64,000 nucleotides of DNA from CBDEFX01 sp965237635 (GTDB taxonomy: Bacteria; Chloroflexota; Dehalococcoidia; Lucifugimonadales; CAUZJF01): NCBI GenBank assembly GCA_965237635.1, contig CBDEFX010000002.1, positions 1,116,001 to 1,180,000 on the forward strand, read 5' to 3'. The notes beneath the pieces are model-generated. The model was not told the DNA's origin, did no database searches, and was given only the letters and a program-made list of their open reading frames with translations. Of the stretch, positions 24,996-33,944 are shown piece by piece (the first letter of the stretch is position 1; the number at the start of each line of letters is the position of its first letter). The position numbers and the translations under genes are program-made.

Positions 24996-26369
24996 ATGAT
25001 CCTAGGCAGGATGCTCGGCCAGCCGAAGGTTCGTAGAGTTCGACACCCGATGCAGATCGCGGTTGGGCTCGCGGTGCTGGGTGTCGCCTGCGGTACGGGG
25101 GCCAGCCCTCCGCCCATTGCCGCGGTCGAGCCGACCGGCACCTCAGCGTTGGTTGGTGCGTTGACACCAACTGCCACTGCCGCACCGGCTGCCGCGGGCG
25201 CTCCCGCTGATGCGCCAGCGTCCGTTTTCCAATTCCCGCCTACGCGTACCCCGCGCCCTACGGTTATTCCAATACCCAGGGCGGAGGGAGACATGACGCA
25301 GGCCGTTCTGTATAACCACACGGCAACATTGCTCGAAGACGGGAGGGTGCTGGTTGCCGGGGGGCGGACCGCAACAGTCGGCGATTTCGCCTTCGCTGGC
25401 CTAGCCACAGCGGAGATTTACGACCCGTCTACTGGCCGCTGGTCTCAGACAGGCCCCATGTTCGAGCCACGCTTCTTTCACGCCGCAGTCTTGATCGAGA
25501 GCGGGAGGGTCCTGGTCTCCGGGAGCCTAACCGGCGAGTACGAGCTTGGTGGCGCCGATGGGCGAGTCACCTGGATGGGTTCTGTCGCATCCGCAGAGGT
25601 ATACGAGCCTTCCACCGAGAAGTGGTCACTCGTTGGCGACATGCCCGAGGAGACTGGCCAACACTTGCTGGAGATGCTGGAGAATGGGGAGGCGTTGGCA
25701 ATTGGCGGGCTCGGGGCTTCGGCGGCTGAGTACGATCCCACTTCAGGCACGTGGACCTCAGTTGGGGAAGCCACATCGCGTAATTTTGACGCACGTTCGT
25801 GGCAGAGTGCAGCGCTCCTTGCAGGCGGACGGGTGCTTTTCATAGGAGGTTTGGCCGGAAACGCACCGATCGACTCAGTGGAGATTTATGACCCAGTAGC
25901 GGGTTCGTGGTCTCCAACGGGCAGCACGACCGAGCCGCGAGCCCGGTCTACTGTTGCGGAGCTTGCCGACGGGCGGGTGCTTATCTCCGGCGGACGCGGA
26001 GGCCGTGGGACCCTCTCCTCTGCGGAGATATACGATCCATCGTCCGAGACTTGGTCTGGGGCTGGGCAAATGGCAACTCCCCGCTACGAGCACACGGCAA
26101 CGGTGCTCTCGGACGGCCGAGTGCTCGTCGTAGGGGGCGCAGCGAGCGGGGCGACGGAGATATACGATCCCTCGGCCGGCGGCTGGTCAAAGGCTGTCAG
26201 CACACTAGAACCCCGCGACAGGCATACGGCGACGCTGCTCTCCGACGGAAGGGTGCTGGTCGTGGGCGGCGCGAGCGGCACTAGTCGCCAGCCATTCCCC
26301 GCCACCTCGGCGGAGGTCTACGACCCGGTAGTCGATACCTGGACGCCGTCTACGGAAGCGGGGCGGTAG
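24996..26369 (+). CDS. Kelch-repeat beta-propeller lipoprotein
   Basis: 457 residues from ATG 24996 with AAGGGA upstream. An N-terminal hydrophobic helix ends in a lipobox LGVAC (Cys near residue 32), followed by a Pro/Thr/Ala linker. From about residue 95, six or seven kelch blades follow, each with HTATLL.DGRVLVVGG and EIYDP..G.W. It should be anchored outside the cytoplasmic membrane and bind protein or sugar. Galactose-oxidase catalytic residues are not evident. It is monocistronic. Confidence 0.85.
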   Translation: MILGRMLGQPKVRRVRHPMQIAVGLAVLGVACGTGASPPPIAAVEPTGTSALVGALTPTATAAPAAAGAPADAPASVFQFPPTRTPRPTVIPIPRAEGDMTQAVLYNHTATLLEDGRVLVAGGRTATVGDFAFAGLATAEIYDPSTGRWSQTGPMFEPRFFHAAVLIESGRVLVSGSLTGEYELGGADGRVTWMGSVASAEVYEPSTEKWSLVGDMPEETGQHLLEMLENGEALAIGGLGASAAEYDPTSGTWTSVGEATSRNFDARSWQSAALLAGGRVLFIGGLAGNAPIDSVEIYDPVAGSWSPTGSTTEPRARSTVAELADGRVLISGGRGGRGTLSSAEIYDPSSETWSGAGQMATPRYEHTATVLSDGRVLVVGGAASGATEIYDPSAGGWSKAVSTLEPRDRHTATLLSDGRVLVVGGASGTSRQPFPATSAEVYDPVVDTWTPSTEAGR

Positions 26370-26498
26370 TTGTGGTAACCTGGCAGGCATCTTCCACGGA
26401 GGCGATAGGCAAGTGGTCTACAAACTCAAGTCCCTGGAGCTAGGCCTCGACTTCGAGGATGCATAGCGACGACTTGATCCAACGTAGCCTTCGGAGTG

Positions 26499-26777
26499 TC
26501 AACCGATGCCCGTAGAGGCCCCTCCGATGGTGTCCTCGTAGCCAGCGAGACGGCTATACACCGATTGTCTGAGCAAGGGCAACAGCCGGTGTTGCACATT
26601 GCGGCCGGTGCGGCTTTCATGGATATAATTGTTGGCTGTCTCTGTGAGCCCCAGAGCGGCATCAAGCTCGCGGCATGCCAGGAGTCCGGCGTCCGAGGTG
26701 ATGGTAGCGCCACGAACATCCAGGCGGACTCTGCGGTCGAATTGGAGCTTCAAAGGGGTGTCGGAGCTTTCACCCAT
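26499..26777 (-). pseudogene. IS1380-family transposase N-terminal fragment
   Basis: The leftward frame gives LKLQFDRRVRLDVRGATITS, DAGLLACRELDAALGLT and LLPLLRQSVYSRLAGYED, the start of an IS1380 transposase. It then turns into unrelated residues. The DDE residues are lost. It differs from the complete copy at 1599-3318, so it derives from another element. Confidence 0.8.
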
Positions 26778-27023
26778 TGGGTGCCTCCAGCGAGATTGCG
26801 GTATCCAGAACTAGACCCGCTAGCTCGGCCAGTCTAGCACCCACACTGCCCATAATGCCCAGGTATGCGGCTCAAATAGGCAGCACTCTTACCGGATTAC
26901 GACGCACCTACGCGGCTGATCTGGGAAATGTGGGGTAATATGATTCCTCTAAACCACCAAACGTGACTAAAGACCGGTATTCCATTCCCTGCTTGTTAAG
27001 GAGAAGAGCCAATGCGCGGTTCT
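26778..27023. other. Gene-free junction DNA
   Basis: No gene is supported between the IS1380 fragment and the duplicated HTH-gene fragment. The base composition is mixed, consistent with joined remnants. Confidence 0.4.
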
Positions 27024-27208
27024 GGCAGCGACGCGAACCTCCAGGGCTTGACCGCCCACAGGACCAGCACCAGGACCCTGACGAGATACTGCGGGCCGAT
27101 GGCCCATTGCCCATGCGTCCAGTGACGGACGTGATCGTAGGCCGAAGTATGGTGCGGCATCCCCAGCAGAGCGATCAAATGGCCCCTGCTTTCGACACCG
27201 AACCGCGC
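27024..27208 (-). pseudogene. Partial duplicate of the HTH-like gene at 23358-24185
   Basis: About 185 bases are more than 90% identical by eye to 23600-23785, encoding HLIALLGMPHHTSAYDHVRH and GPQYLVRVLVLVLWA. Both ends diverge abruptly. No start is associated with it. It shows that a related parA-type cluster, or a copy of this one, once lay here. Confidence 0.8.
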
Positions 27209-27669
27209 CCGATTACAATGAGGCTGGGGAGGACCGCCTTCAATCGCTTCCCGCAGATGCGGTCCGACGCTTCCCAGACAACGATCAGGGCTTCGCGAAC
27301 GGCCTCATCATAGATACGCCGGCCCTTCGTCACAGTTGGAGCCGCTACACCAACGGTGTCATCAGGAGGTCGGAGGACGAGGTGGAGTTAATGGGCACAT
27401 TGCTCGAAGCGGACAGACTCCGCGACGATGCTGACCGCAACGGCGCCGCAAGAGTTCGCAGGACTGCCACTCCGCGATCCAGAAAAGCCCACCCCACTAC
27501 AGACGGTGAGATGGAAGGCGGTGCAGAAGGCGAAGCGCAAGGGCCTGTCCATCCGTGGCATCGCCCGGGAACTGAGCATACACAGAGACACCGTGAGGAA
27601 GTACATGAATGCCGAAAGCCCACCCATGTCGCGCGCCCGCGCAACGTCGGCAGTGCCTTAGTCTGCTAG
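27209..27669 (+). pseudogene. Transposase remnants with HTH (ISL3/IS21-like)
   Basis: Between 27428 and 27661 one frame reads VRWKAVQKAKRKGLSIRGIA then RELSIHRDTVRKYMNAESPP, a transposase helix-turn-helix module. The DNA just upstream carries fragments in other frames. No complete transposase or inverted repeats can be drawn, so this is decayed IS material; the family is tentative. Confidence 0.5.
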
Positions 27670-27873
27670 CATGGCAATCTACTTAGAGGACATTTTTGCT
27701 TGACACTTAGGCGGACATAATCGCTGAGCGTCGACACCCCGCTTGTACGTTTTCACACCCGCCCTTTACAATCTTTGGCTCCTCTATCTAAACTACTCTA
27801 CCCCATCTGTTGTCCCATTTTCGCTGACGGTGTACAATCGGAGACCGGATAATTCCGAAAAGAAGGGATCGAC

Positions 27874-28536
27874 ATGAAACTCGGCAGACTTGTCATTCCA
27901 ACCATAGCCGCTATCGCCATGGTGCTGGTGGGTACGCTCACGTATGAATTAGTCCTCACCGGACTGATCGTGGCCTCTGAACCCACGCCCATACCGATCG
28001 AGTTGCCCGAGCTGCCAGACAAGTTGCCGCCGCCAACTGAACGCTCCACGCAGGCGACTCGTTCAGAAGCGACAGCCGCTTTGGACCAGGGAACGGTCCA
28101 CACATGGGAGGACGGCGACAGGACGATGCGCGTGTTGCTTCAGAACGATCTGGTCGTCCAGAAGACCGCCGCCAACACATCCGAGGACGTTGTAGTTGCG
28201 GAGGGAGCCGAGGACAGCGTCGTCCACAAGCAGGCCGGACACAGCCCCGACGCTCGCCCCGTGTTCCGCTCCGAATCGGGAGGCGGGCTGATGACGCTGC
28301 CGGGCGGTGTCCTGCTGGCCCTGGACCCCGCTTGGGACGACGCCCAGGTCGGGGGGTTCTTCTCCCAGAACGAGATACCGGCAGAGAGGGTCTCCGAGCT
28401 GGGCTTCCTGCTGAACGGCTTCCTGATCGAGACCGAACCGGGCTTCCCGTCGCTGGAGCTGGCCAACGCGCTGGACGACCAGGACGGCGTCCTGATTTCC
28501 AGCCCCAACTGGTTGACAGAGGTTGAAGCAAAGTGA
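27874..28536 (+). CDS. Membrane-anchored protein resembling a detached subtilisin propeptide
   Basis: 220 residues with AAGGGA before ATG 27874. An N-terminal membrane helix (VIPTIAAIAMVLVGTLTYEL) is followed by a Pro-rich linker. The C-terminal 90 residues (GGVLLALDPAWDDAQVGGFF, then FLIETEPGFPSLELANAL and GVLISSPNW) look like the N-terminal prodomain of subtilases. Its TGA overlaps the GTG of the following subtilase (GTGA), so both are made together. It probably folds or inhibits the protease outside the cell. The split is unusual, since propeptides are normally part of the protease chain. Confidence 0.65.
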   Translation: MKLGRLVIPTIAAIAMVLVGTLTYELVLTGLIVASEPTPIPIELPELPDKLPPPTERSTQATRSEATAALDQGTVHTWEDGDRTMRVLLQNDLVVQKTAANTSEDVVVAEGAEDSVVHKQAGHSPDARPVFRSESGGGLMTLPGGVLLALDPAWDDAQVGGFFSQNEIPAERVSELGFLLNGFLIETEPGFPSLELANALDDQDGVLISSPNWLTEVEAK

Positions 28537-31500
28537 GATCCATCTCACCCTTATCTCCTATCTCTCATCTCCTCGAAAAGGGGCGGCTCCCACTCCTCTT
28601 GATCGCCTTCTGTTTCATCCTGAGCGTGGACGTCGTAGGGGCTCAGACGGCTGACGACGACCACGGCGACACCTTCGCCACGGCCACGCCCATATCGCTG
28701 GGGTCGTCGATGGCGGGACGCATCGAACACGGCGACGATCACGACGTCTTCAAGATCGACCTGTCGGGCGCGTCCGGCCCCACGGACGTCTGGGCATACG
28801 CGACGGGCGAGTACGATACGGTCGGCGGCCTGTATGACAGCGACAGGGCCCTGCTCTCATTCAGTGACGACGGCCTCCTGGCGGGCAGCCTGCGCAACTT
28901 CAGTGTGCGGAGCAGTGTGCCCCCGGGCATCTACTACGTGGTTGTCGCCAGCTACGAGGGGGAGCCGGGAGAGTACACCATGCACGCCCAAGCGGTGACG
29001 GACCCGGGCAGCTCGACCGGCACGGCGACGCGCCTGGTGCTGGGCTCGCCCGCCGGGGGTACGATCGACACCGCAGAGGACGCTGACTACTTCAGGCTGT
29101 ACTTCCCCGAATCGACGCACGCGATCATCGAGGCCAGGACCACGAACCTGGCGCCCATCAGCGCCGACCTGCTGGACGCCCAAGGCAGGGAGATCTCCGC
29201 GAATGTCCATCACCTGACAGTGGGATTCGTCTTTCGGTTCCGGCACGGCTTCCGGATTCTGGACGACTTCGGCCCGGGCACGTACTACCTCCGGGTGACC
29301 ACTCCCGCTGAGCTGGCGCCTCGTCCCGTGCCCTACACGATCTACGCCTACGAGGATGAGGAGTACACCGAGTACACGGAGGAGTGCGAAGCGAAGACCC
29401 GCGCGTTGAACGATCCGCAGATCAACGACCCCCTGTATGCGTGCCAGTGGCACCTCGAGAGCCCCGACTACACGAACATCGACGTCGAGTCCGCCTGGGC
29501 GGAGGGCGCCAGGGGCGAGGGCGTCACCGTGGCCGTGGTGGACGACGGGATGGACACGACCCACGTGGACCTCAGAGACAACGTAAACACCGCCCTGAAC
29601 TATGATTACACGGAGTCCGGGGATATCTACGACCCCTTCGAGCACCACGGGACGCACGTCTCCGGGATCATCGCGGCCCGGGACAACGCCGCCGGCGTGC
29701 GCGGCGTGGCCCCGCGAGCCACGATCTACGGGTACAACTTCCTTGCCGATCCGTCGCTCATTAACGGGGCGGACGCCATGAGCCGTAATGCGGTTGTAAC
29801 CGCCGTGTCCAACAACAGCTGGGGGTCTCTCGACGGCCCGGAGCTAGGCTTCGCCACCTCGTTCTGGGAGACGGCCGTGAACGCGGGGATCACCAACGGC
29901 TACGACGGGAAGGGCACCTTCTACGTCTTCAGCGCGGGCAACGGCCACCTGATGGGAGACGACTCGAACCTGGACGAGCTCGTCAACTACTTTGGCGTGA
30001 CCGCCGTCTGCTCCGTGAACAGCGTCGGCGGCAGGGCCCGTTACTCGGAAATGGGCGCAAACCTGTGGGTCTGTGCCCCCTCGAATAACCGTCCGGGCCC
30101 TCTCGGCGCAACATTGGGCATTCTCACTACTGAGAACTCCGATCGCTACGTGAAGGACTTTGGCGGCACCTCCGCCGCGGCCCCCATCGTCTCGGGCGTG
30201 GCCGCGCTCATGCGCAGTGCCAACCCGGACCTGACCTGGCGGGACCTGAAGCTGATTCTCGCCGCTTCCGCGCTCAAGAACGACGCCGACAGCTCCGGCT
30301 GGGAAGACGGCGCTCGTAGGTATCGCTCCGCCACCGACGCAGACCGCTATCACTTCAACCACGAGTACGGCTTCGGCGTGGTTGACGCCGGAGCCGCCGT
30401 CGCCCTGGCTGAGGGATGGACCAACGCTCCCCCACTGCAAGTACGTGGGGTCGGATCGGGCGAGCTGGGCGAGCTGGTCCCCGACGCCCTGCCCACCGGT
30501 GACCCGACGACCGTCGTCAGCGAGCTCACACTCGACACGGGCATCGGATTCACCGAGTTCGTCGAGGTCAACGTCGCCTTCCTGCACGCCTCTTTCCGGG
30601 ACTTGGATATCGAGCTGGAGTCGCCGTCGGGGGCCATCTCCAAGCTGGCGGTCCACTTCGACACCTTTACGGACTACAACGACCCATTTTTAGACTTCGT
30701 GCCGCTGCGCGGCGCGTTCCGCTTCGGCTCGGCAAGGCACCTGGGCGAAGACCCCAACGGGGTGTGGAAGCTGCGAGTGACGGACCGCATACACGTCGTG
30801 GACGGCGCCTTCGAAGGGTGGAACCTCATCGTCTATGGGCACGCGCCCACGCCCGACGCTCCGACCGTGGACTCCGTCACCCCCGGCGCCGGGTCGCTGG
30901 CCGTTGCCTGGACCGCCCCCGTCCCGACCACCGGCTCGGAGGTAACCGCCTACGACCTGCGCCATATTCAGAGCGACACCGACAAGACGGTGGAGTCGAA
31001 CTGGACGGTTGTGGAAGAGGTCTGGACAGCGGGCGCCGGCGACCTGGAGTACGCGGTCACCGGGCTGACGGGAGGCACAGGGTACGACGTGCAGCTCCGG
31101 GCGATCAACGAGTGGGGCGCCGGCGCCTGGTCGGCAGCCGCGTCCGCGACCCCGCAGAACGCCCTGCCCATGTTCAATGAGGGAGCGACAACAACCCGCT
31201 CCGTTGCCGAGAACACGCCCGGGGGCGGGAACGTGGGAGACCCCGTCGCCGCCACCGACGACCACGCGTTGGCATACACCCTCGCCGGCCCCGACGCCGC
31301 CCTGTTCGAGGTCGTCGCCGACACCGGCCAGATCCGCGTTGGCGCGACCACCACCCTCGACTTCGAAGACCCCGACAACCTGGACCACGAACACCAGGTC
31401 ACCGTCACCGCAACTGACCCGTCCGGGGCCAGCGCCACCGTCACAGTGACCATCGCCGTGACCGACCTGAGCCTGGGCGAGTCGGGCGACACCTACGACA

Positions 31501-31616
31501 CCGACCACGACGAGCTAATCGACAGAGACGAGGTCATCCAGGCTGTACATGACTACTTCGACGACCTCATCACCAGGGACGAGGTGATAGCCGTCGTCCG
31601 ACTCTACTTCTTCTAG
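28533..31616 (+). CDS. Secreted multidomain subtilase (S8) with PPC, P, FN3 and cadherin-like domains
   Basis: 1027 residues from GTG 28533. Signal peptide about 18-37; two PPC-type domains (about 40-150 and 155-275); S8 domain with Asp337 (VAVVDDG), His372 (HHGTHVSG), oxyanion Asn (NNSWG, about 428) and Ser547 (GGTSAAAP). Then a P/proprotein-convertase domain (about 655-765), an FN3 domain, a cadherin-like domain (about 875-975) and a C-terminal dockerin-like calcium motif (DHDELIDRDEVIQ). All catalytic residues are intact. The chain itself lacks an evident propeptide, which seems to be the upstream coupled gene. It should degrade extracellular protein or process surface proteins. Confidence 0.9.
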   Translation: MRSISPLSPISHLLEKGRLPLLLIAFCFILSVDVVGAQTADDDHGDTFATATPISLGSSMAGRIEHGDDHDVFKIDLSGASGPTDVWAYATGEYDTVGGLYDSDRALLSFSDDGLLAGSLRNFSVRSSVPPGIYYVVVASYEGEPGEYTMHAQAVTDPGSSTGTATRLVLGSPAGGTIDTAEDADYFRLYFPESTHAIIEARTTNLAPISADLLDAQGREISANVHHLTVGFVFRFRHGFRILDDFGPGTYYLRVTTPAELAPRPVPYTIYAYEDEEYTEYTEECEAKTRALNDPQINDPLYACQWHLESPDYTNIDVESAWAEGARGEGVTVAVVDDGMDTTHVDLRDNVNTALNYDYTESGDIYDPFEHHGTHVSGIIAARDNAAGVRGVAPRATIYGYNFLADPSLINGADAMSRNAVVTAVSNNSWGSLDGPELGFATSFWETAVNAGITNGYDGKGTFYVFSAGNGHLMGDDSNLDELVNYFGVTAVCSVNSVGGRARYSEMGANLWVCAPSNNRPGPLGATLGILTTENSDRYVKDFGGTSAAAPIVSGVAALMRSANPDLTWRDLKLILAASALKNDADSSGWEDGARRYRSATDADRYHFNHEYGFGVVDAGAAVALAEGWTNAPPLQVRGVGSGELGELVPDALPTGDPTTVVSELTLDTGIGFTEFVEVNVAFLHASFRDLDIELESPSGAISKLAVHFDTFTDYNDPFLDFVPLRGAFRFGSARHLGEDPNGVWKLRVTDRIHVVDGAFEGWNLIVYGHAPTPDAPTVDSVTPGAGSLAVAWTAPVPTTGSEVTAYDLRHIQSDTDKTVESNWTVVEEVWTAGAGDLEYAVTGLTGGTGYDVQLRAINEWGAGAWSAAASATPQNALPMFNEGATTTRSVAENTPGGGNVGDPVAATDDHALAYTLAGPDAALFEVVADTGQIRVGATTTLDFEDPDNLDHEHQVTVTATDPSGASATVTVTIAVTDLSLGESGDTYDTDHDELIDRDEVIQAVHDYFDDLITRDEVIAVVRLYFF

Positions 31617-31662
31617 ATAGACATCGTTCGGAGCGCCGTCGCCAGTCATCGCCTCTAGCCAT

Positions 31663-31740
31663 GGGCCGATAGCTCAGTTTGGCCAGAGCGCCCGACTTTT
31701 CATCCGGGTGTCCTGGCTTCGAACCCCAGCCCGCCCACCA
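31663..31740 (+). pseudogene. Degenerate tRNA-Lys-like sequence (TTT)
   Basis: 78 bases begin GGGCCGATAGCTCAG and end CCA, with anticodon-loop CTTTTCA. Every stem has a fault: two mismatches in the acceptor, a C-C in the anticodon stem with an extra base, and a C-C closing the T stem (CTGGCTTCGAACCCCAG). It looks like a decayed tRNA-Lys or an att-site remnant rather than a functional gene. Confidence 0.65.
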
Positions 31741-31885
31741 GCGCTTACGGTAGATACCACTATCTTCGAGATGTGGCTCGGCAGCCTTTCGACGCACCAA
31801 GGCCTCTCGATTCCCGTAGTGTGACGCGTAAGGGGAGGAGGGGGCGAAGGAGCGTTACGTTGGCCCTACCTCCCAAATGCCATAC
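31741..31885. other. Intergenic DNA before the IS1182-like element
   Basis: No gene or strong signal is seen between the tRNA-like sequence and the presumed element end. Confidence 0.4.
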
Positions 31886-33740
31886 TTGATTCCCTCGTAA
31901 AAACCCCTCGTCCTCCGGGGGCAATGGGAGGATAATGTGGGGAAGGGGCGTTGGGGCAGCGCCCGGGCGAGGGAGGGGAGCATGTTCCGAGCGCGAGACC
32001 CGCAAGAGAGCCTCTGGCAGTCCCAGTTCCTGGTGACGCCGAAGAAGGCTAAGCGCCTGGAGGGGAGTTGGGCCGAGGTTTTCCGAAACGAGGCGCTCCC
32101 CCTGATTGACGAGGAGCTCTTTGCTCCGATGTACTGCGCGGACAACGGCCGTCCCAACCGAGCGGTGCAGACCGTCCTCGGGGTCCACCTTCTCAAAGAG
32201 ATGTTCAACCTCACCGACGGTGAAGCCCTGGAGCAGCTAGAGTTCAACCTGCTCTGGCACCACGCCCTGCGGCTGGACATCGAGGAGACCCACCTGCCCC
32301 AGAAGACCCTCCACAACTTCCGAGTTCGCCTGATGCAGCACGATGGTGGCCGGCTGGCTTTCCAGGAGACCACGGACCGGATCATCCAGGCGCTGGGCAT
32401 ACGCACCGGAAAGCAACGGCTGGACTCCACCCACATCATGAGCAACATCGCCACACTCACCCGGCTGGGCCTGTTCTGTGAGACGATGCGGTTGTTCCTG
32501 CGGGCCTTGCGCTGGGAGCACTCAGAGCTTCGCCCTGTGGTTCCGGAGGGCCTCCTGGGGCGCTATTTGAAGGAAGAAGACGAGGCGACCCACTACGAGG
32601 ACGCCCGCACGGGGGAGGGTCGGCGACGCCTTTCGGTCTGTGCCCGGGACCTCTACCGGCTGGTGGACCGGTTCCGTGGCACGACTGCTGCCCAGCTGGA
32701 GGAGTACCGGCTGCTGGAGCGGCTGCTGCGGGAGCAGTGCCATGTGGGCAAACACCGGGACGGGCGCCCGGGGGACGATGACGACGATGCTGGGGAATGC
32801 AAGGTGCCCGTGGCCCTGAAGGACCCGAAGCAGGTGTCCGCCGACTCGCTGCAATCGCCCCACGACCCGGATGTGACCTACAGCGGCCACAAGGGGAAGG
32901 GGTACGAGGTGCAGGTGGCGGAGACCTGCCACGAGGAGAACGTCACCCAGCTCATCACCCACGTGGAGGTGACCCCTTCGAGTGGGAGCGACACCGACGT
33001 GAGCGTGCCGGTCGTTGACGAGCTCGCGGAGCGGAAGGTCCGACCGGACGAGCTCTTCGTCGACACGGCGTATGGGTCGGGCCGCAACGCCTTCGAAGCC
33101 TCGCGCCGGGGAACGGAACTGGTGAGCCCGGTGGCGGGGTCGGCGCCGGGGAACTCGCACGAAGGAGAGGGTGACGGACCACCGCCGCTCACCGCCGCGG
33201 ACTTTCAGATCGACGTCACAGGGGAGCAGGCCACGGTGTGCCCCGCCGGCCACCCGTCCATCGAGGAGTACGAGTTGGAGGATGCGCCGGAGCGGGTAGA
33301 GGTCCACTTTGCCGGGACAACATGCGAGCCCTGCCCCTTGCGGTCCCGTTGCCCAGTGAAGCTGGACCGGCGTGCGGGGGACTATGTCCTCAAGGCGGAT
33401 CTGGTGAAGGTAAACATCGAGCGGCGCCGGAGGGCCGAGGCCACCGAGGAGTGGCGCAAGCGGTATGACATAAGGGCCGGGATCGAGGGAACGAACTCCG
33501 AGCTGAAGCGCGCCCACGGGCTTGGGCGCTTGCGGGTGCGAGGGGGCCGTCGGGTGCGGCTTGCCGTCTACCTGAAGGCGTTGGCGTGCAACTTCAAGCG
33601 GATGGTCCATGCACGCCTGGTGGAGATGGAGAACACGGCTCAGCGGGCGGTCGGGACGGTACCTGCGGTCGCGGCCGCATGAGGGCGCCGCTCCACAGTT
33701 TCCTCACCGAAGATGCGGGAACTCAAATCTCGGGCCTTAG
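31886..33740 (+). mobile_element. IS1182-like element (ends approximate)
   Basis: One transposase gene is flanked on the left by TTGATTCCCTCGTAAAAACC (31886) and on the right, reading inward on the other strand, by TTTGAGTTCCCGCATC near 33735. The two resemble each other as an imperfect inverted repeat (TTGA.TTCCC). No target duplication could be confirmed. The same 21-bp left sequence also occurs alone at 12762. Confidence 0.55.
31982..33682 (+). CDS. IS1182-family transposase
   Basis: 566 residues from ATG 31982, after GGAGGGGAG. The N-terminus has the DUF772-type helical domain (RPNRAVQTVLGVHLLKEMFN). The DDE domain includes RLDSTHIMSN, DELFVDTAYGSGRN (Asp) and IRAGIEGTNSELKRAHGLGR (Glu), with a zinc-like CEPCPLRSRCP between. 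Length and motif order fit IS1182 transposases of the IS5/IS4-like DDE group. The frame is intact, so it may still be active. Confidence 0.85.
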   Translation: MFRARDPQESLWQSQFLVTPKKAKRLEGSWAEVFRNEALPLIDEELFAPMYCADNGRPNRAVQTVLGVHLLKEMFNLTDGEALEQLEFNLLWHHALRLDIEETHLPQKTLHNFRVRLMQHDGGRLAFQETTDRIIQALGIRTGKQRLDSTHIMSNIATLTRLGLFCETMRLFLRALRWEHSELRPVVPEGLLGRYLKEEDEATHYEDARTGEGRRRLSVCARDLYRLVDRFRGTTAAQLEEYRLLERLLREQCHVGKHRDGRPGDDDDDAGECKVPVALKDPKQVSADSLQSPHDPDVTYSGHKGKGYEVQVAETCHEENVTQLITHVEVTPSSGSDTDVSVPVVDELAERKVRPDELFVDTAYGSGRNAFEASRRGTELVSPVAGSAPGNSHEGEGDGPPPLTAADFQIDVTGEQATVCPAGHPSIEEYELEDAPERVEVHFAGTTCEPCPLRSRCPVKLDRRAGDYVLKADLVKVNIERRRRAEATEEWRKRYDIRAGIEGTNSELKRAHGLGRLRVRGGRRVRLAVYLKALACNFKRMVHARLVEMENTAQRAVGTVPAVAAA

Positions 33741-33944
33741 CACTACTTGACGCGCTAAGCCCCTAACTACTTATTCCGTATATTAAAAGTCACCCAACCC
33801 GTGAATGGGAGGTATTTAGTTGGTCTTCGACAGGCTCCAGCAGGCGGTGCGGCCGGTCAGCCGGACGGAGGGGCCAGCCGCCTTGTCCCTTGGCAGGCGT
33901 ATCGGAAGACCCGCAAGAGGAAGCAAGCCGGCAGGTTGCGCTGA
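33683..33944. other. Intergenic region between the transposase and surface protein
   Basis: Only the presumed right end of the element near 33735 is noted; otherwise no gene is seen. Confidence 0.4.

Noticed and set aside
31663..31740. Functional tRNA-Lys
   Set aside because: Mismatches in the acceptor, anticodon and T stems and an extra base in the anticodon arm.
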